Part shown: piece by piece, positions 42,283 through 51,289 of the stretch
How positions within the stretch are numbered: position 1 is the stretch's first letter
Layout: every line of letters starts with the position of its first letter
Assembly (NCBI GenBank): GCA_026014515.1
Contig: JAOZIG010000286.1
Coordinates: forward strand, 1 to 60,425
Origin: Candidatus Bathyarchaeota archaeon
Lineage (GTDB): Archaea > Thermoproteota > Bathyarchaeia > TCS64
Direction: 5' to 3'
Length of the DNA stretch: 60,425 nucleotides
The notes under the pieces: generated by a model
What the model was told of the DNA's origin: nothing
The model's database searches: none
The model's input: only the letters and a program-made list of their open reading frames with translations
Program-made: the position numbers and the translations under genes

Positions 42283-43407
42283 CATTTGCTCTTTGATGTT
42301 ATCCCATTCATCTTTGTCAACGAGGTTTTGTTCGACATTCATCTTGCTGAACCGTTCGATACGCTGATAGACCTCGTTAAACTTTTTCTTGGTATCATAT
42401 CCACCGACCAATATGATAACATCAACACGATCCCCATACTCATCAACAAACAAAGGCTCACAAATCTGAGGAATATCCACACCTATACTCTCCTGAAGCC
42501 ACTGGGTTACCTCAAACTCAAGCTGCCCCTTCTGGAACTCCTCCTGATAACTCAAGGGAGCCCGCACCAAGACATACACCATCTTCGCTGAGGTGAGTTC
42601 AAGATACATCAACGGCTGCTCTAGGGTGATCTCCAGTATGTTCCTGAAGCTACCGTAGATGTCGAGGCTGCAACCTGTGGCTAGTAGTGGTGAGTAGAGG
42701 TTTACAGCGTAGCTTCTTGAGAGTCTGTCTAGCTCTCTGATGATGTTTTCTTTTTCTAGGAGCATGTCGATGAAGTAATCAATTATGGCGGCGTTCTGAA
42801 GCACGTCACCTTTTCTATGTACTCCGTTGTAGTCTTCCATCAGTCCCTGATCAATCAAGATCAAAGGCGTAGAGTTGTCGATTAGAATCCTCCCAACAGC
42901 GGAGAAGGCGTTATACAGGGCGTCGCTACTGTGGTTCATCGAGGGGAATAAGGCTACTCCGATTGTGCTTTTCTCTTTCTTGGCTAGGAACCGGTGTATT
43001 TCGGGTAGTATTCCTGAGCATGCGCCTTCGCTGATGTTTGAGAGGCTGAGAACCTGTTTATGGTACCCGTAGATGAGGTGTTCGAGTTCCGAATCGACAT
43101 CACTTTTATCATAATACTCCTGCATATCGAACCAGTAGTGGGGCTCGTAGAGGGTATCCGCCATCAGGCTGTATTTAGGGTCGATGTGAATTGTTTTATG
43201 CTGTAAGTCTTTCTTATGGATCACACGAAGAAGCGTATAATAGTCCTCTTCGCTGAGCTTAGGTGAATCCATGAGGGTCTCAAGCGTATACTGTCCTACG
43301 GTAACCACAGCCTTATCAGGGAGAACAGGCGATAATGCCTCTATCTGTTTCCTGAGGCTAGCAAGTAGGTTGATATCAGTGTTCGAGGTCAATGGAGGAT
43401 CAAGCAC
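42268..43407 (-). CDS. Probable GTPase-dead FtsZ-like protein, antiparallel in the operon
   Basis: A 379-residue soluble protein from a GTG start. Residues 126-132 (SEGACSG) occupy the place of the T4 signature GGGTGSG. They are followed by STIGVALFPSMNHSSDALYNAFSAVGRIL and then TPLILIDQGLMEDYNGV. This order of strand, YNAxxAV helix and LILID strand is that of FtsZ/TubZ proteins. The loop after helix 7 reads AVNLYSPLLATG without the catalytic aspartates, and no T1 glycine loop is visible in the first 120 residues. The inference is a non-hydrolysing cap, adaptor or regulator for the 890-residue GTPase. Its end overlaps that gene by 15 bases and its start is 22 bases from the divergent membrane-protein gene. 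Confidence 0.7.
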   Translation of the reverse strand: MLDPPLTSNTDINLLASLRKQIEALSPVLPDKAVVTVGQYTLETLMDSPKLSEEDYYTLLRVIHKKDLQHKTIHIDPKYSLMADTLYEPHYWFDMQEYYDKSDVDSELEHLIYGYHKQVLSLSNISEGACSGILPEIHRFLAKKEKSTIGVALFPSMNHSSDALYNAFSAVGRILIDNSTPLILIDQGLMEDYNGVHRKGDVLQNAAIIDYFIDMLLEKENIIRELDRLSRSYAVNLYSPLLATGCSLDIYGSFRNILEITLEQPLMYLELTSAKMVYVLVRAPLSYQEEFQKGQLEFEVTQWLQESIGVDIPQICEPLFVDEYGDRVDVIILVGGYDTKKKFNEVYQRIERFSKMNVEQNLVDKDEWDNIKEQMLNGF

Positions 43408-43429
43408 CTAGCACCAATAGGATGGATAG

Positions 43430-46090
43430 ATGGATATGAGTTTCGCGCTATTTATGGACGGGGACATGGGTGAACAGACCGGAAAACTGGTCACATTCAT
43501 CATAAACATGGTCTCAATGTCCCTCGGATTCATACTCATACCCCTCTTACCAATGCCGTTACCATATATCGTGGCTTTCCTTGTCGCATACGCGACCTAC
43601 AAGGACAAACCATACGGAATGATGACAGGCAGTCTACTGATTAGCCTCGGTTTGATTTACCATCTTTCTCGTATCGGGTTCTTCCAGATATTCCAGAGCC
43701 CAATCATGAAGATATTCATTTTATCCATTATTATCGCACCTTTCGCAATATGTCCAGCTATTATCTCGAATAACTTGCACATCATCGCCATTGATATGGG
43801 GATAATTGCTGTAGCTTTGCTCTTCTTTGAACAGTCATTCTATCTAGCGATCCCCTTAATCCTAGTTTTTGCTACCATTTACCGGGGTAGAGGAATCGCA
43901 TTCACATTCATCTACTATGCATTCATTTCGATTCCTCTTCAGACAATTCAGTACCTAAAAACCTTTGAAATGGGAGTTTTTCCTCCCCTTTATACTCCTC
44001 TCACTTTGATCTATCACGAGATTCAGAGTAGTTTAAGTTACATCAATTTAGATGAACTCACAAAAGTCTTTAACAGCATTAGCGAGATTTTTCTATCCCG
44101 TGGATTCGAACGATATGTTACAGAGATACCCGATTATATCGTTGAGGACTTTAGCACTTACCTCGTAACAGATTATATCGAATATATTCGTTCGATTGTG
44201 TTACCGCCTTCCTTTGCTCCAAGCTATGTGATTGATAGTTTCATGCAGTTCGTCGCCACATACATACCTACATACGAGAACTCAGCTGTCCAGACCTATG
44301 TAAACTCAACACTGCCCGGGTTTATGACTCAGAACCTCGATCCAAGTGTTTGGGCTGCTCTTCCCTCCGTAGGTTCAGGTGTGCTTAAATTACAGGTGGA
44401 GGAGTTGTTTCCGCTTTATGTGAATCAGGTCTTTCAAGCATATTTCCGTGAAGCTACCGGTCAGTTGTTGAACTCGGTGCCTGGTATAGTCTTCTTCTTG
44501 GTGATTATGATGGGGTTCATCTCGGCGATCACTTTGCTGAATATGAATATGCCTGACCCTGTGAAGGAGTCTGTAATACCCGGTAAGTATGTCGATGTAG
44601 TGATCTATCTCTTACCCATCTTTGTCGCAGCTGTTACTAACCTCATATTCTTTGTAGCGATTGACAAACTGCGGCAACCACTAGCATTCCAAGCCACCGT
44701 AAATCAAGCCATCATCATAAACAGCACCATCTTTACTGTGCTTTTCTCGGCTCCTGTTAGCTTTAGTAAGTATCTCTTTGATCTTAGGGAGGTTAAGACT
44801 GTTAGAACCGTCTCCTTGCTGGAGGAATGTGATTATCAACAGAAAAAGTTGGAACGTTTGATTTATTTGGTGAATCGGATGCGGTCACCTGTGCCTGATA
44901 ACTTCATTGACCTCAAGACAAGGATGCTCATTGCCTTAGACGAGGTAAAAGAGATAAAATCAAGCACTGAAAGCTCAAAGGAACTTAAAGAGATAGATGA
45001 AAACATCAGACGCATCTACAATGGGTTAAAGGAAAGCGTGGAGAGCTTCGAGACACAGCTTGACGTAGCCCTCAGAGACTATTATATCAAAACAAAGTTT
45101 GAGTATCTTGAAGCCGCCGGAGAGATACTTGATCTTGGACTCGGCGTAGATGCACCCATTCTACCCGAGCTTGATTTTGACGCCCCACTTGAGGAGAAAC
45201 TGGACCATATTGATGGTGTTATTGAGGCTGGACGCGTACTTGTAGAGGCACTAATCGACACTAGTGACAAGATCTACGAGATCATCAGCAGCCTCTTCGA
45301 ACCAAACCTCCCCAAGGATAGTGCCACTTTAATGATCAGCAGGGAAAAACTGGAAGAAGACGAGCCATGGGTAATCATTGACGCGATATTGATTAGCTTG
45401 AAGAACTGGGAGAAACAGTACAGCGCTGACATTGTCAACGCTACACGCCCAATCAATGATAGCGTTGAGACTGTCGTACAACTCAGCAAAAGACGAGGCA
45501 GTCTAAGTAGCCTCCTCGGGGAAAAATATGAGGAGATCAGAGCACTCTCCGAGCATGTAGAGGCACGTAACTTTAGCGCAGATAACGAGAACCTCAGAGT
45601 ATTGAAGGTTATTCTCATCAGGGACACGATCCTGAACACTGTTGACGTGGTGGGTAAAATTATTGGAATCCTATATTATCATATCAAGGACCTTGAGTTC
45701 AACATCAACCTGTTATTACCGCGTGAGGATTTTGAGTGGAACAGGAACCTTACCCTCACGGAGCGTATGAGTCAGAGCTTGGATGTCATCAACAACTATG
45801 AGCAGTACCGGATTGATGAACTCATCAGCCACCTTTACAGGGTACTCAGCTATATCGATGAAGCTGTAGATACCATCGAGTATTATAATGAGCGCAAGGA
45901 GATGCTTCTCAACTACCCGGTGTTTGAGAAAAAGATCACCCGAATACTTGATGAGAAGGATGAAGTGAAGCTTGATGAACTAGGGGTCTCTGAGAAGTAT
46001 GGACGCGAGTACCTGAAGATGTACATCAGAACCACGTATAGTCCACTGCGGCTTGAGGAGACCGCGGACAGCATAAGGAGGAGCATCTAG
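43430..46090 (+). CDS. Polytopic membrane protein with long helical cytoplasmic domain
   Basis: An 886-residue protein. The first 175 residues hold about five or six membrane helices (VTFIINMVSMSLGFILIPLL, YIVAFLVAYAT, IFILSIIIAPFAICPAIIS, IIAVALLFF, AIPLILVFATIY). A probable external domain (about 190-345) follows with VDEL-, PDYIVED- and N-x-T-containing stretches, then three more helices (about 352-370, 388-410, 428-442). The remaining 430 residues are charged, cytoplasmic and mostly helical (SSTESSKELKEIDENIRRIY, and RISRKL-like heptads to the end). It has no recognised family. It is a natural candidate for the membrane platform of the FtsZ-like filament system. The next gene starts inside its stop codon. 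Confidence 0.82.
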   Translation: MDMSFALFMDGDMGEQTGKLVTFIINMVSMSLGFILIPLLPMPLPYIVAFLVAYATYKDKPYGMMTGSLLISLGLIYHLSRIGFFQIFQSPIMKIFILSIIIAPFAICPAIISNNLHIIAIDMGIIAVALLFFEQSFYLAIPLILVFATIYRGRGIAFTFIYYAFISIPLQTIQYLKTFEMGVFPPLYTPLTLIYHEIQSSLSYINLDELTKVFNSISEIFLSRGFERYVTEIPDYIVEDFSTYLVTDYIEYIRSIVLPPSFAPSYVIDSFMQFVATYIPTYENSAVQTYVNSTLPGFMTQNLDPSVWAALPSVGSGVLKLQVEELFPLYVNQVFQAYFREATGQLLNSVPGIVFFLVIMMGFISAITLLNMNMPDPVKESVIPGKYVDVVIYLLPIFVAAVTNLIFFVAIDKLRQPLAFQATVNQAIIINSTIFTVLFSAPVSFSKYLFDLREVKTVRTVSLLEECDYQQKKLERLIYLVNRMRSPVPDNFIDLKTRMLIALDEVKEIKSSTESSKELKEIDENIRRIYNGLKESVESFETQLDVALRDYYIKTKFEYLEAAGEILDLGLGVDAPILPELDFDAPLEEKLDHIDGVIEAGRVLVEALIDTSDKIYEIISSLFEPNLPKDSATLMISREKLEEDEPWVIIDAILISLKNWEKQYSADIVNATRPINDSVETVVQLSKRRGSLSSLLGEKYEEIRALSEHVEARNFSADNENLRVLKVILIRDTILNTVDVVGKIIGILYYHIKDLEFNINLLLPREDFEWNRNLTLTERMSQSLDVINNYEQYRIDELISHLYRVLSYIDEAVDTIEYYNERKEMLLNYPVFEKKITRILDEKDEVKLDELGVSEKYGREYLKMYIRTTYSPLRLEETADSIRRSI

Positions 46091-47013
46091 TGGCACCCAT
46101 CAAGGGGCGCTTAGGAGATAGGAAAAACGCTACTATGGAGCTAGATGGTCGAGAGATCAAGCTTGTTGTTAAGGGCGGGTTTTTTGGCGGAAAATCAAGT
46201 AACCGTGTAATCAAGCTCGATGATGCAACCTCAATCAAACACGGAACCGGTGAGAAACCCTTTCCCGATGCCATGATGATCAAGATCCAGTACCCTGAAG
46301 AAGAGTTATCCTTTTTTAGCATCAATAAAGCGCCTCTTGAGGCTTTGGCTGTCGAGATGGAGGCTTTTATTGAGAAACGTGACAAGCTTCTTGTCGAGAT
46401 GGAGAAAGAGTTTGTGAGAGACCGTGAGGCTCATGTTGCCCTGCTTTATCTTAACCTTGAGTTTGTTGAGGCTCTTATGGAGCTAGTTACTCGGATTAAT
46501 GGCTCCGTTGATTGGGGTGCAGTTGATACAATGTATCATCAGGTGGAGCGAGTTAATCTAGATAGAGATAATCTAACAGTCACCCGTCCTTCACATCTTA
46601 GTCTTGAGCGCTTGAGTATTGGTATCGATACGCGAAACGTTGACATAATCAAATCCGAGGTTTATGACCTATTATTTGTGTTACGTGAAAGCTGCGCCGA
46701 GAAAGCCAGACATGTTGAGCCTTGGTTCAATAACGTGTTTCATAGGTTGTTCCTCGACTCATTGTTTTCTTTCTGGGGTAGGCATCTTGAGTCTTTAACA
46801 GGGGCGTTCAGCGGTGAGTCTGTTGAGAACTCTGAGATAAGGCTTCAAGAACTAGGCAAACTAGTTCACAAAGAGATAGGAGAAGACGATAAACAACTCA
46901 CAACCAGTCAAGAGTATAGCGAGAACCATAGGATTCTCTTTGAATGGGTTGAGGCACTTCAAAACGTTGAGTTTGAACCAAGTGAAGAACTGGAGAAGCG
47001 TTTAGCTTCCTGA
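46090..47013 (+). CDS. Soluble helical protein with possible PH-like N-terminus, last gene of the FtsZ-like operon
   Basis: A 307-residue protein whose GTG start shares its first base with the TAG stop of the membrane-protein gene, so translation is coupled. Residues about 8-90 look like a small beta barrel closed by a helix: ATMELDGREIKLVVKGG, SNRVIKLDDATSIKHGTG, AMMIKIQYPEEELSFFSI and then APLEALAVEMEAFIEKR, the layout of PH/GRAM-type modules. The remainder (about 95-307) is helical with conserved-looking aromatic positions (EPWFNNVFHRLFLDSLFSFWGR). No catalytic motif is seen. Likely role, by inference: peripheral linker between membrane and filament. The 3' end overlaps the convergent amidotransferase-like gene by 12 bases. 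Confidence 0.78.
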   Translation: MAPIKGRLGDRKNATMELDGREIKLVVKGGFFGGKSSNRVIKLDDATSIKHGTGEKPFPDAMMIKIQYPEEELSFFSINKAPLEALAVEMEAFIEKRDKLLVEMEKEFVRDREAHVALLYLNLEFVEALMELVTRINGSVDWGAVDTMYHQVERVNLDRDNLTVTRPSHLSLERLSIGIDTRNVDIIKSEVYDLLFVLRESCAEKARHVEPWFNNVFHRLFLDSLFSFWGRHLESLTGAFSGESVENSEIRLQELGKLVHKEIGEDDKQLTTSQEYSENHRILFEWVEALQNVEFEPSEELEKRLAS

Positions 47014-47742
47014 TGCCCACTTGATCATGTTATTCCAGAGTATACCATAGCCATCCCATTCAGCGAACTCTACCGGGCACCAGTGGGGTCCTATGTCAGT
47101 TGTGTATGCCACTGTTCTGCCTTTACCATATTCTCCGATGACTAGGAACGCGTCATCGTCTACTTTAGCTAGTGTTTCTGCTTCTGTTTTTGCTTCTACG
47201 TACTGGTATCCAAGGATGTGGGGCCATACATCAGGCAATCCTTCTGTTATCTGGTGTTGCGTGGTTTTCTTTGGTTGTACTCCTTCTGGGCGTTCGCATC
47301 TATCATCAGATGACAGCATTTTAATTGGTAGTACTTCTGCGATTGGTGTGCGTTGGTACATGGCTGCTCCATTGATGCCTTGGAAGCTCATGTATCCGCC
47401 TGCCATGATGAGTCCGCCGCCGTCTGCGACGTATTTTTGGATGGTTTTGAGGCGGTTTGGTGTTCTTTCTCCGTGGAGCCATGTCTTAGGGTGGAGTAGG
47501 AATGTGTCTGCGCCTACGTCACTGAGGATGATACAGTCATAGTCTAGTTCCTCAGGGTTGAATGGGAAATCGTTTGCCGCTACGTGTGCTGGCATGTGGA
47601 CTAGTTCGATGCCGTGTTTTTCCATAGCTTTTTTGAACCATTCTAGCCCTGTCTCGTAGACTCCTGTAACGAAGCTGTTGAATCCCTTGTAGTGGGTGGT
47701 GATGGCGGTCCAGCTCTCACCCACGAGTAATACCTTAGTCAT
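47002..47742 (-). CDS. Glutamine amidotransferase-like protein (GATase1_like, PF07090-type)
   Basis: A 246-residue cytoplasmic protein of the class I amidotransferase-like fold. Features are VLLVGESWTAITTHYKGFNSFVTG at the start, LDYDCIILSDVGADTFLLHP, KYVADGGGLIMAGGYMSFQG and a final VIGEYGKGRTVAYTTDIGPHW. The usual nucleophile-elbow Cys is replaced by Gly-Gly (MAGGYMSF), so it is not a normal amidotransferase; related ThuA-like proteins act in sugar metabolism. Neighbours on the same strand include a TIM-barrel hydrolase that itself carries a similar domain, which supports a carbohydrate role by context. Confidence 0.85.
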   Translation of the reverse strand: MTKVLLVGESWTAITTHYKGFNSFVTGVYETGLEWFKKAMEKHGIELVHMPAHVAANDFPFNPEELDYDCIILSDVGADTFLLHPKTWLHGERTPNRLKTIQKYVADGGGLIMAGGYMSFQGINGAAMYQRTPIAEVLPIKMLSSDDRCERPEGVQPKKTTQHQITEGLPDVWPHILGYQYVEAKTEAETLAKVDDDAFLVIGEYGKGRTVAYTTDIGPHWCPVEFAEWDGYGILWNNMIKWASGS

Positions 47743-47781
47743 AGGGTAGTATGGGGGTGTTTTTGTTAATGGATTCTTCGA

Positions 47782-50091
47782 TTAACCCTCTGTGATGTGG
47801 AGGATTCCCCATACTTCAAGGTCTGGTAGTGTCACTGTTAATGTGTCTCCTTCTAGTTGGTGTTCTATTGTTTGCAGTGTGGTTTCTGGTGTTATGTATG
47901 TGACTGTTAGGATGGTATCTGTCATTTCGGTTGGTATCTTTATGTTTAGGGTCTTGTCTTGTACGGGTTTTACGGTGTCCTGCATCCAGTCGTATCTGTT
48001 GTTTACTATGTGGATCACTATTTCTGAGGCGGTGCTGTACATGGTCTTGCTTATGGTTCCCTCTGTCATCCCAGTGATGGTTGATGTTATGCCTGTTTGT
48101 TCGACCATTCCTATGAAATCTAATAGTATTGGATGGTCTGGGGTGTCGATGTATTGACTTCCTTTAACTTGGTCTATTGTGATGAGGTTACCTGTTCCAA
48201 TGGTAGCATCCCTTTCTCTTAGGTAATTGAGTAAGCTGTTGGTGGCTGGGTCTGCTCCTCTCTGGTTCTGAATCGTGTTTATGTTGGATGTAGTTGTGAA
48301 TACTAGTAGGGTTCCTCCTTGGTTTACATAGTCTAGCATTATCTGGGCGTGTGTGGGTGTTACATCTGTTAGCTCAGGTATGATCACTAGGTCGTAGTCA
48401 GTGATTTGATCTAGACTCAAGGGGTATTCGGGTGCAGGGTACTTGTTGACTTCTCCCAAGAGGTCATATTCTTCGGCTCCAAAGACTACATCGTACTGGT
48501 ATCCTGCATCTGCTAGTAGGCTACATGTACCGTAATATGCCTTTGACTGGTAAGAGTCTAGGTTTTCCCATAGGTGCAGAACGCAGACGTTGTTTGTGTT
48601 TGTGTCTATATTGAATAGCTCTGGGTAGGTTGTTGGCATCCTGTAGTATGGCTCTAACGCGTCTAGGTCTACCTGTAATCCGTGTCCTCCTTCTTCTAGG
48701 TACATACAGCCGCCTGAGGCTGTGACCTCTGCTATCATGAGCTTGTACAGGGTTCTGGTTTCTTCCTTGCTTTTTTCAAGTATCATTGATCGTGTCTCCA
48801 TTGATGTTAGTACACTGGGTCTTAGTCCAAGTCCTAATGCTAGTTTGACTGGGGCTGTGGCTCTTGTCTGTGGGTAGAAGCCTTCAAACTTGTTGAATGT
48901 GCATTCCATGTCTAGGAAGTCCACTAGGTCTGCTATTATGAGGGATTCTGGGCTGGATAGGTCGTTGACGTTGATGGTGAAGGGCATCTCTTTGCCTTGT
49001 TCTTCGGCGTAGTGTTTAGCCTTGGTTATGATGTATTCTGCTGCTTCCCGGTTCTTGATTCTGAGGAATCGTTGGTAGTGTTCGTAGAGGGGTATGCTCT
49101 GCTGTATATCCCAGTTCCTCCAGTCGTCATAGGTTAGCTCTGTCCAAGCCGCTGGGAGGGCGTTTCTTACTTCCTTCGCATAATCTAGATCATCCCATGA
49201 TGAGAGCCCAAACTGGTTCTTGTATGTGTTTTTCTCGTTCTCTGTGAGTGCTTCATCCAAGTACTGTTTGAACTGTGTCATGGTGTATTCGCTAAAATCT
49301 GGTTCTAGCACTGCGCTGTAGCAGAGTTCATCCACCAGATACCCGTCTACTCCTGCGTCGATGTTGAGTTTGATGCCTTCGAGTAGGTATTCCTGCCAGT
49401 CTGGGTGGATCAATGTGTGAACATACCAGACTGATTCTTCTCCAATGGTGCCTGATAGTCCATAGTTGCTTGCCCACTTGTTGCCATAGGGGTCAAGGCA
49501 TACTGATGCGTCATGTTCTGGTGGGTCAGGGCCCATCTTCCATGTGGTGATCATGCTGTCGCAGCCTACAACGTAGATGCCTTTTTCGTGCATGAGTTCG
49601 ATGTATTCAGGCCATTCGTCGTTGTTGATGGGTTTCCACATATAATCGAACCAGCTCATCACCGAGACATCCATCTGGTCTATTATCTCTAGGTAGTGTT
49701 CCTTGGTGTATTCACTTGTTGGGTAGGGTGCTCCTGTGACCATTACTGTGGCTAGGTTTGAGAACATTGGTGTTTGGCGTTCTTTCCACCATTCTGGTTC
49801 TGGTGTCCAAGCGGTTTCCTCTTCTTCAGGCTCAGTTTCTTCCTCCTCTTCTTCCTCTATAGGGGCATCGGGGTCGCTTTCTTCCACAAGCTCTACTGTG
49901 CCGCCTTCGAGTTCGGATAAGCCTTCATCCTCAGTTGGCGTCTCTTCGCCTGTTGTTGAGGGCGTTTCTGTTTCTCCAGAGTCAGGCTGAGATGGCGCTC
50001 TTTCTAGGGTGCCCATTTTCATGAATGCGATTCCGCCTATGGCGATTGCTATGATTATCACTATGATGATGTTGCGCATTGAGGAAGCCAT
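47782..50091 (-). CDS. Membrane-anchored TIM-barrel glycoside hydrolase-like protein with GATase-like domain
   Basis: About 769 residues starting at the ATG at 50089-50091 (a TTG three codons earlier is possible). An N-terminal signal anchor (NIIIVIIIAIAIGGIAFM) is followed by a long Glu/Pro/Thr linker (about 30-100). A TIM-barrel domain (about 105-440) has EYIELMHEKGIYVVGCD, IKLNIDAGVDGYLVDELCY and FTINVNDLSSPE. A GATase-like domain (about 500-640) shows DLVIIPELTDVTPTHAQIMLDYVNQGG, and a small beta domain ends the protein. This order matches GH42-type beta-galactosidases and relatives. The Glu in YLVDELCY is a catalytic candidate. It probably acts outside the cell on glycans; the substrate is unknown. 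Confidence 0.8.
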   Translation of the reverse strand: MASSMRNIIIVIIIAIAIGGIAFMKMGTLERAPSQPDSGETETPSTTGEETPTEDEGLSELEGGTVELVEESDPDAPIEEEEEEETEPEEEETAWTPEPEWWKERQTPMFSNLATVMVTGAPYPTSEYTKEHYLEIIDQMDVSVMSWFDYMWKPINNDEWPEYIELMHEKGIYVVGCDSMITTWKMGPDPPEHDASVCLDPYGNKWASNYGLSGTIGEESVWYVHTLIHPDWQEYLLEGIKLNIDAGVDGYLVDELCYSAVLEPDFSEYTMTQFKQYLDEALTENEKNTYKNQFGLSSWDDLDYAKEVRNALPAAWTELTYDDWRNWDIQQSIPLYEHYQRFLRIKNREAAEYIITKAKHYAEEQGKEMPFTINVNDLSSPESLIIADLVDFLDMECTFNKFEGFYPQTRATAPVKLALGLGLRPSVLTSMETRSMILEKSKEETRTLYKLMIAEVTASGGCMYLEEGGHGLQVDLDALEPYYRMPTTYPELFNIDTNTNNVCVLHLWENLDSYQSKAYYGTCSLLADAGYQYDVVFGAEEYDLLGEVNKYPAPEYPLSLDQITDYDLVIIPELTDVTPTHAQIMLDYVNQGGTLLVFTTTSNINTIQNQRGADPATNSLLNYLRERDATIGTGNLITIDQVKGSQYIDTPDHPILLDFIGMVEQTGITSTITGMTEGTISKTMYSTASEIVIHIVNNRYDWMQDTVKPVQDKTLNIKIPTEMTDTILTVTYITPETTLQTIEHQLEGDTLTVTLPDLEVWGILHITEG

Positions 50092-50204
50092 AATTATCAA
50101 TTGAGTCTAGCGGATAAACCGTAATGAGTTTTACCCTCATTTACCGGTGAACCTGTTCTGATAGATGTTTTAAACCCGGGGTATTGTTTGATAGTTGATA
50201 GTTT

Positions 50205-51251
50205 TTGGTCGTAAAGATTGGTTTACTTGGATGCGGGGATATCGCATGGTATCATATGAGACAGATACAGGCGCATGATGACGCTGTGTTGTCTGCTGTT
50301 TATAATCGTGGTAGGGAACGGCTTGAAAAGTTGGGGGCTGCCGCTGGGTTGACTGATGATAGTTTGTTTACTGATGTTGACCGGATGTTTGCTGAGGCAG
50401 AATTGGATGCTGTGGTGAATTGTCTTCCTAACCGTCTTCATAGTACTGTATCGGTGGCTGCGTTTAACGCTGGTTTGCATGTTCTCTGTGAGAAACCCAT
50501 GGCAACGAGCCTATCAGAAGCAAAAGCAATGGTTGATGCAGCCCGTAAGAATAAACGTAAACTGCTAATCGGATTAACAAAGCGCTTCCAAGGGGATTCC
50601 ATAGCTGCAAAACAGCTTGTAATGAATGGGACTCTTGGTGATGTCTATTACAGCAAGGCTGGTTGGATGAGGCGTAACGGTATCCCGGGGTGGGGTAGCT
50701 GGTTTACACGTCGCGAGCTTGCTGGCGCTGGACCTATCTATGATATTGGTGTGCATGCGTTGGATTTGACTTGTTGGCTTGGCGGTAACTTCGATGTTGA
50801 TCAAGTGCTGGCATCTAGTTATGCCGAGTTTGGTCCTGAGAAACGTGGTTATGGTGACTGGGGTACAGTCAATGAGTCCGGTTATTATGATGTTGAGGAC
50901 CTCGCCTCTGCTTTTATCAAGATGAAGGACGGCTCCACTGTGGCCTTTGAGGTTAGCTGGGCAGCAAATGTGCCTAGCTCTGAGTTCAGCGTCATGGTTC
51001 TCGGTGACAAGGCAGGACTTGATATGAGTAAGTTGATGATTCACAGCACTAATGGGTCCGAGGTGAATGCACCACTTGAGTACAAGGAGACGGATTCCTA
51101 CTGGGAGGAGATGAGTCACTTTATCGACTGCATCGTGAATGACCGTGAGCCTGTTACCAAGCCTGATGAGATGCTTGGGCTTCAGCGGATGCTTGACATG
51201 ATACTATTGAGCGCAAGGGAGAACCGGGTGGTAAAAGCGTCCGAGGTCTAA
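50205..51251 (+). CDS. Gfo/Idh/MocA-family NAD(P)-dependent oxidoreductase
   Basis: A 348-residue enzyme. The Rossmann start KIGLLGCGDIAWYHMRQI is followed by LDAVVNCLPNRLHSTV and the hallmark LCEKPMATSLSEA, whose Lys is catalytic. The second-domain motif AGPIYDIGVHALDLTCWL supplies the conserved Asp and His. Such enzymes oxidise or reduce sugars, inositols or their derivatives. The start is TTG at 50205; the divergent gene on the minus strand is the TIM-barrel hydrolase, which fits a sugar-related context. The RNase P RNA gene starts 38 bases after its stop, on the same strand, and may be read from the same or its own promoter. Confidence 0.92.
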   Translation: MVVKIGLLGCGDIAWYHMRQIQAHDDAVLSAVYNRGRERLEKLGAAAGLTDDSLFTDVDRMFAEAELDAVVNCLPNRLHSTVSVAAFNAGLHVLCEKPMATSLSEAKAMVDAARKNKRKLLIGLTKRFQGDSIAAKQLVMNGTLGDVYYSKAGWMRRNGIPGWGSWFTRRELAGAGPIYDIGVHALDLTCWLGGNFDVDQVLASSYAEFGPEKRGYGDWGTVNESGYYDVEDLASAFIKMKDGSTVAFEVSWAANVPSSEFSVMVLGDKAGLDMSKLMIHSTNGSEVNAPLEYKETDSYWEEMSHFIDCIVNDREPVTKPDEMLGLQRMLDMILLSARENRVVKASEV

Positions 51252-51289
51252 GAGTAAAGCATATCACAAGGGCTGTGGTTCATTGGGTT

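Noticed and set aside
47093..47542. 149-residue plus-strand frame
   Set aside because: Antisense to the GATase-like gene, with Ser/Trp/Cys-rich composition typical of a shadow frame.
50574..51119. 181-residue minus-strand frame
   Set aside because: Antisense to the Gfo/Idh/MocA gene, whose motifs are clear. Its composition is not protein-like.
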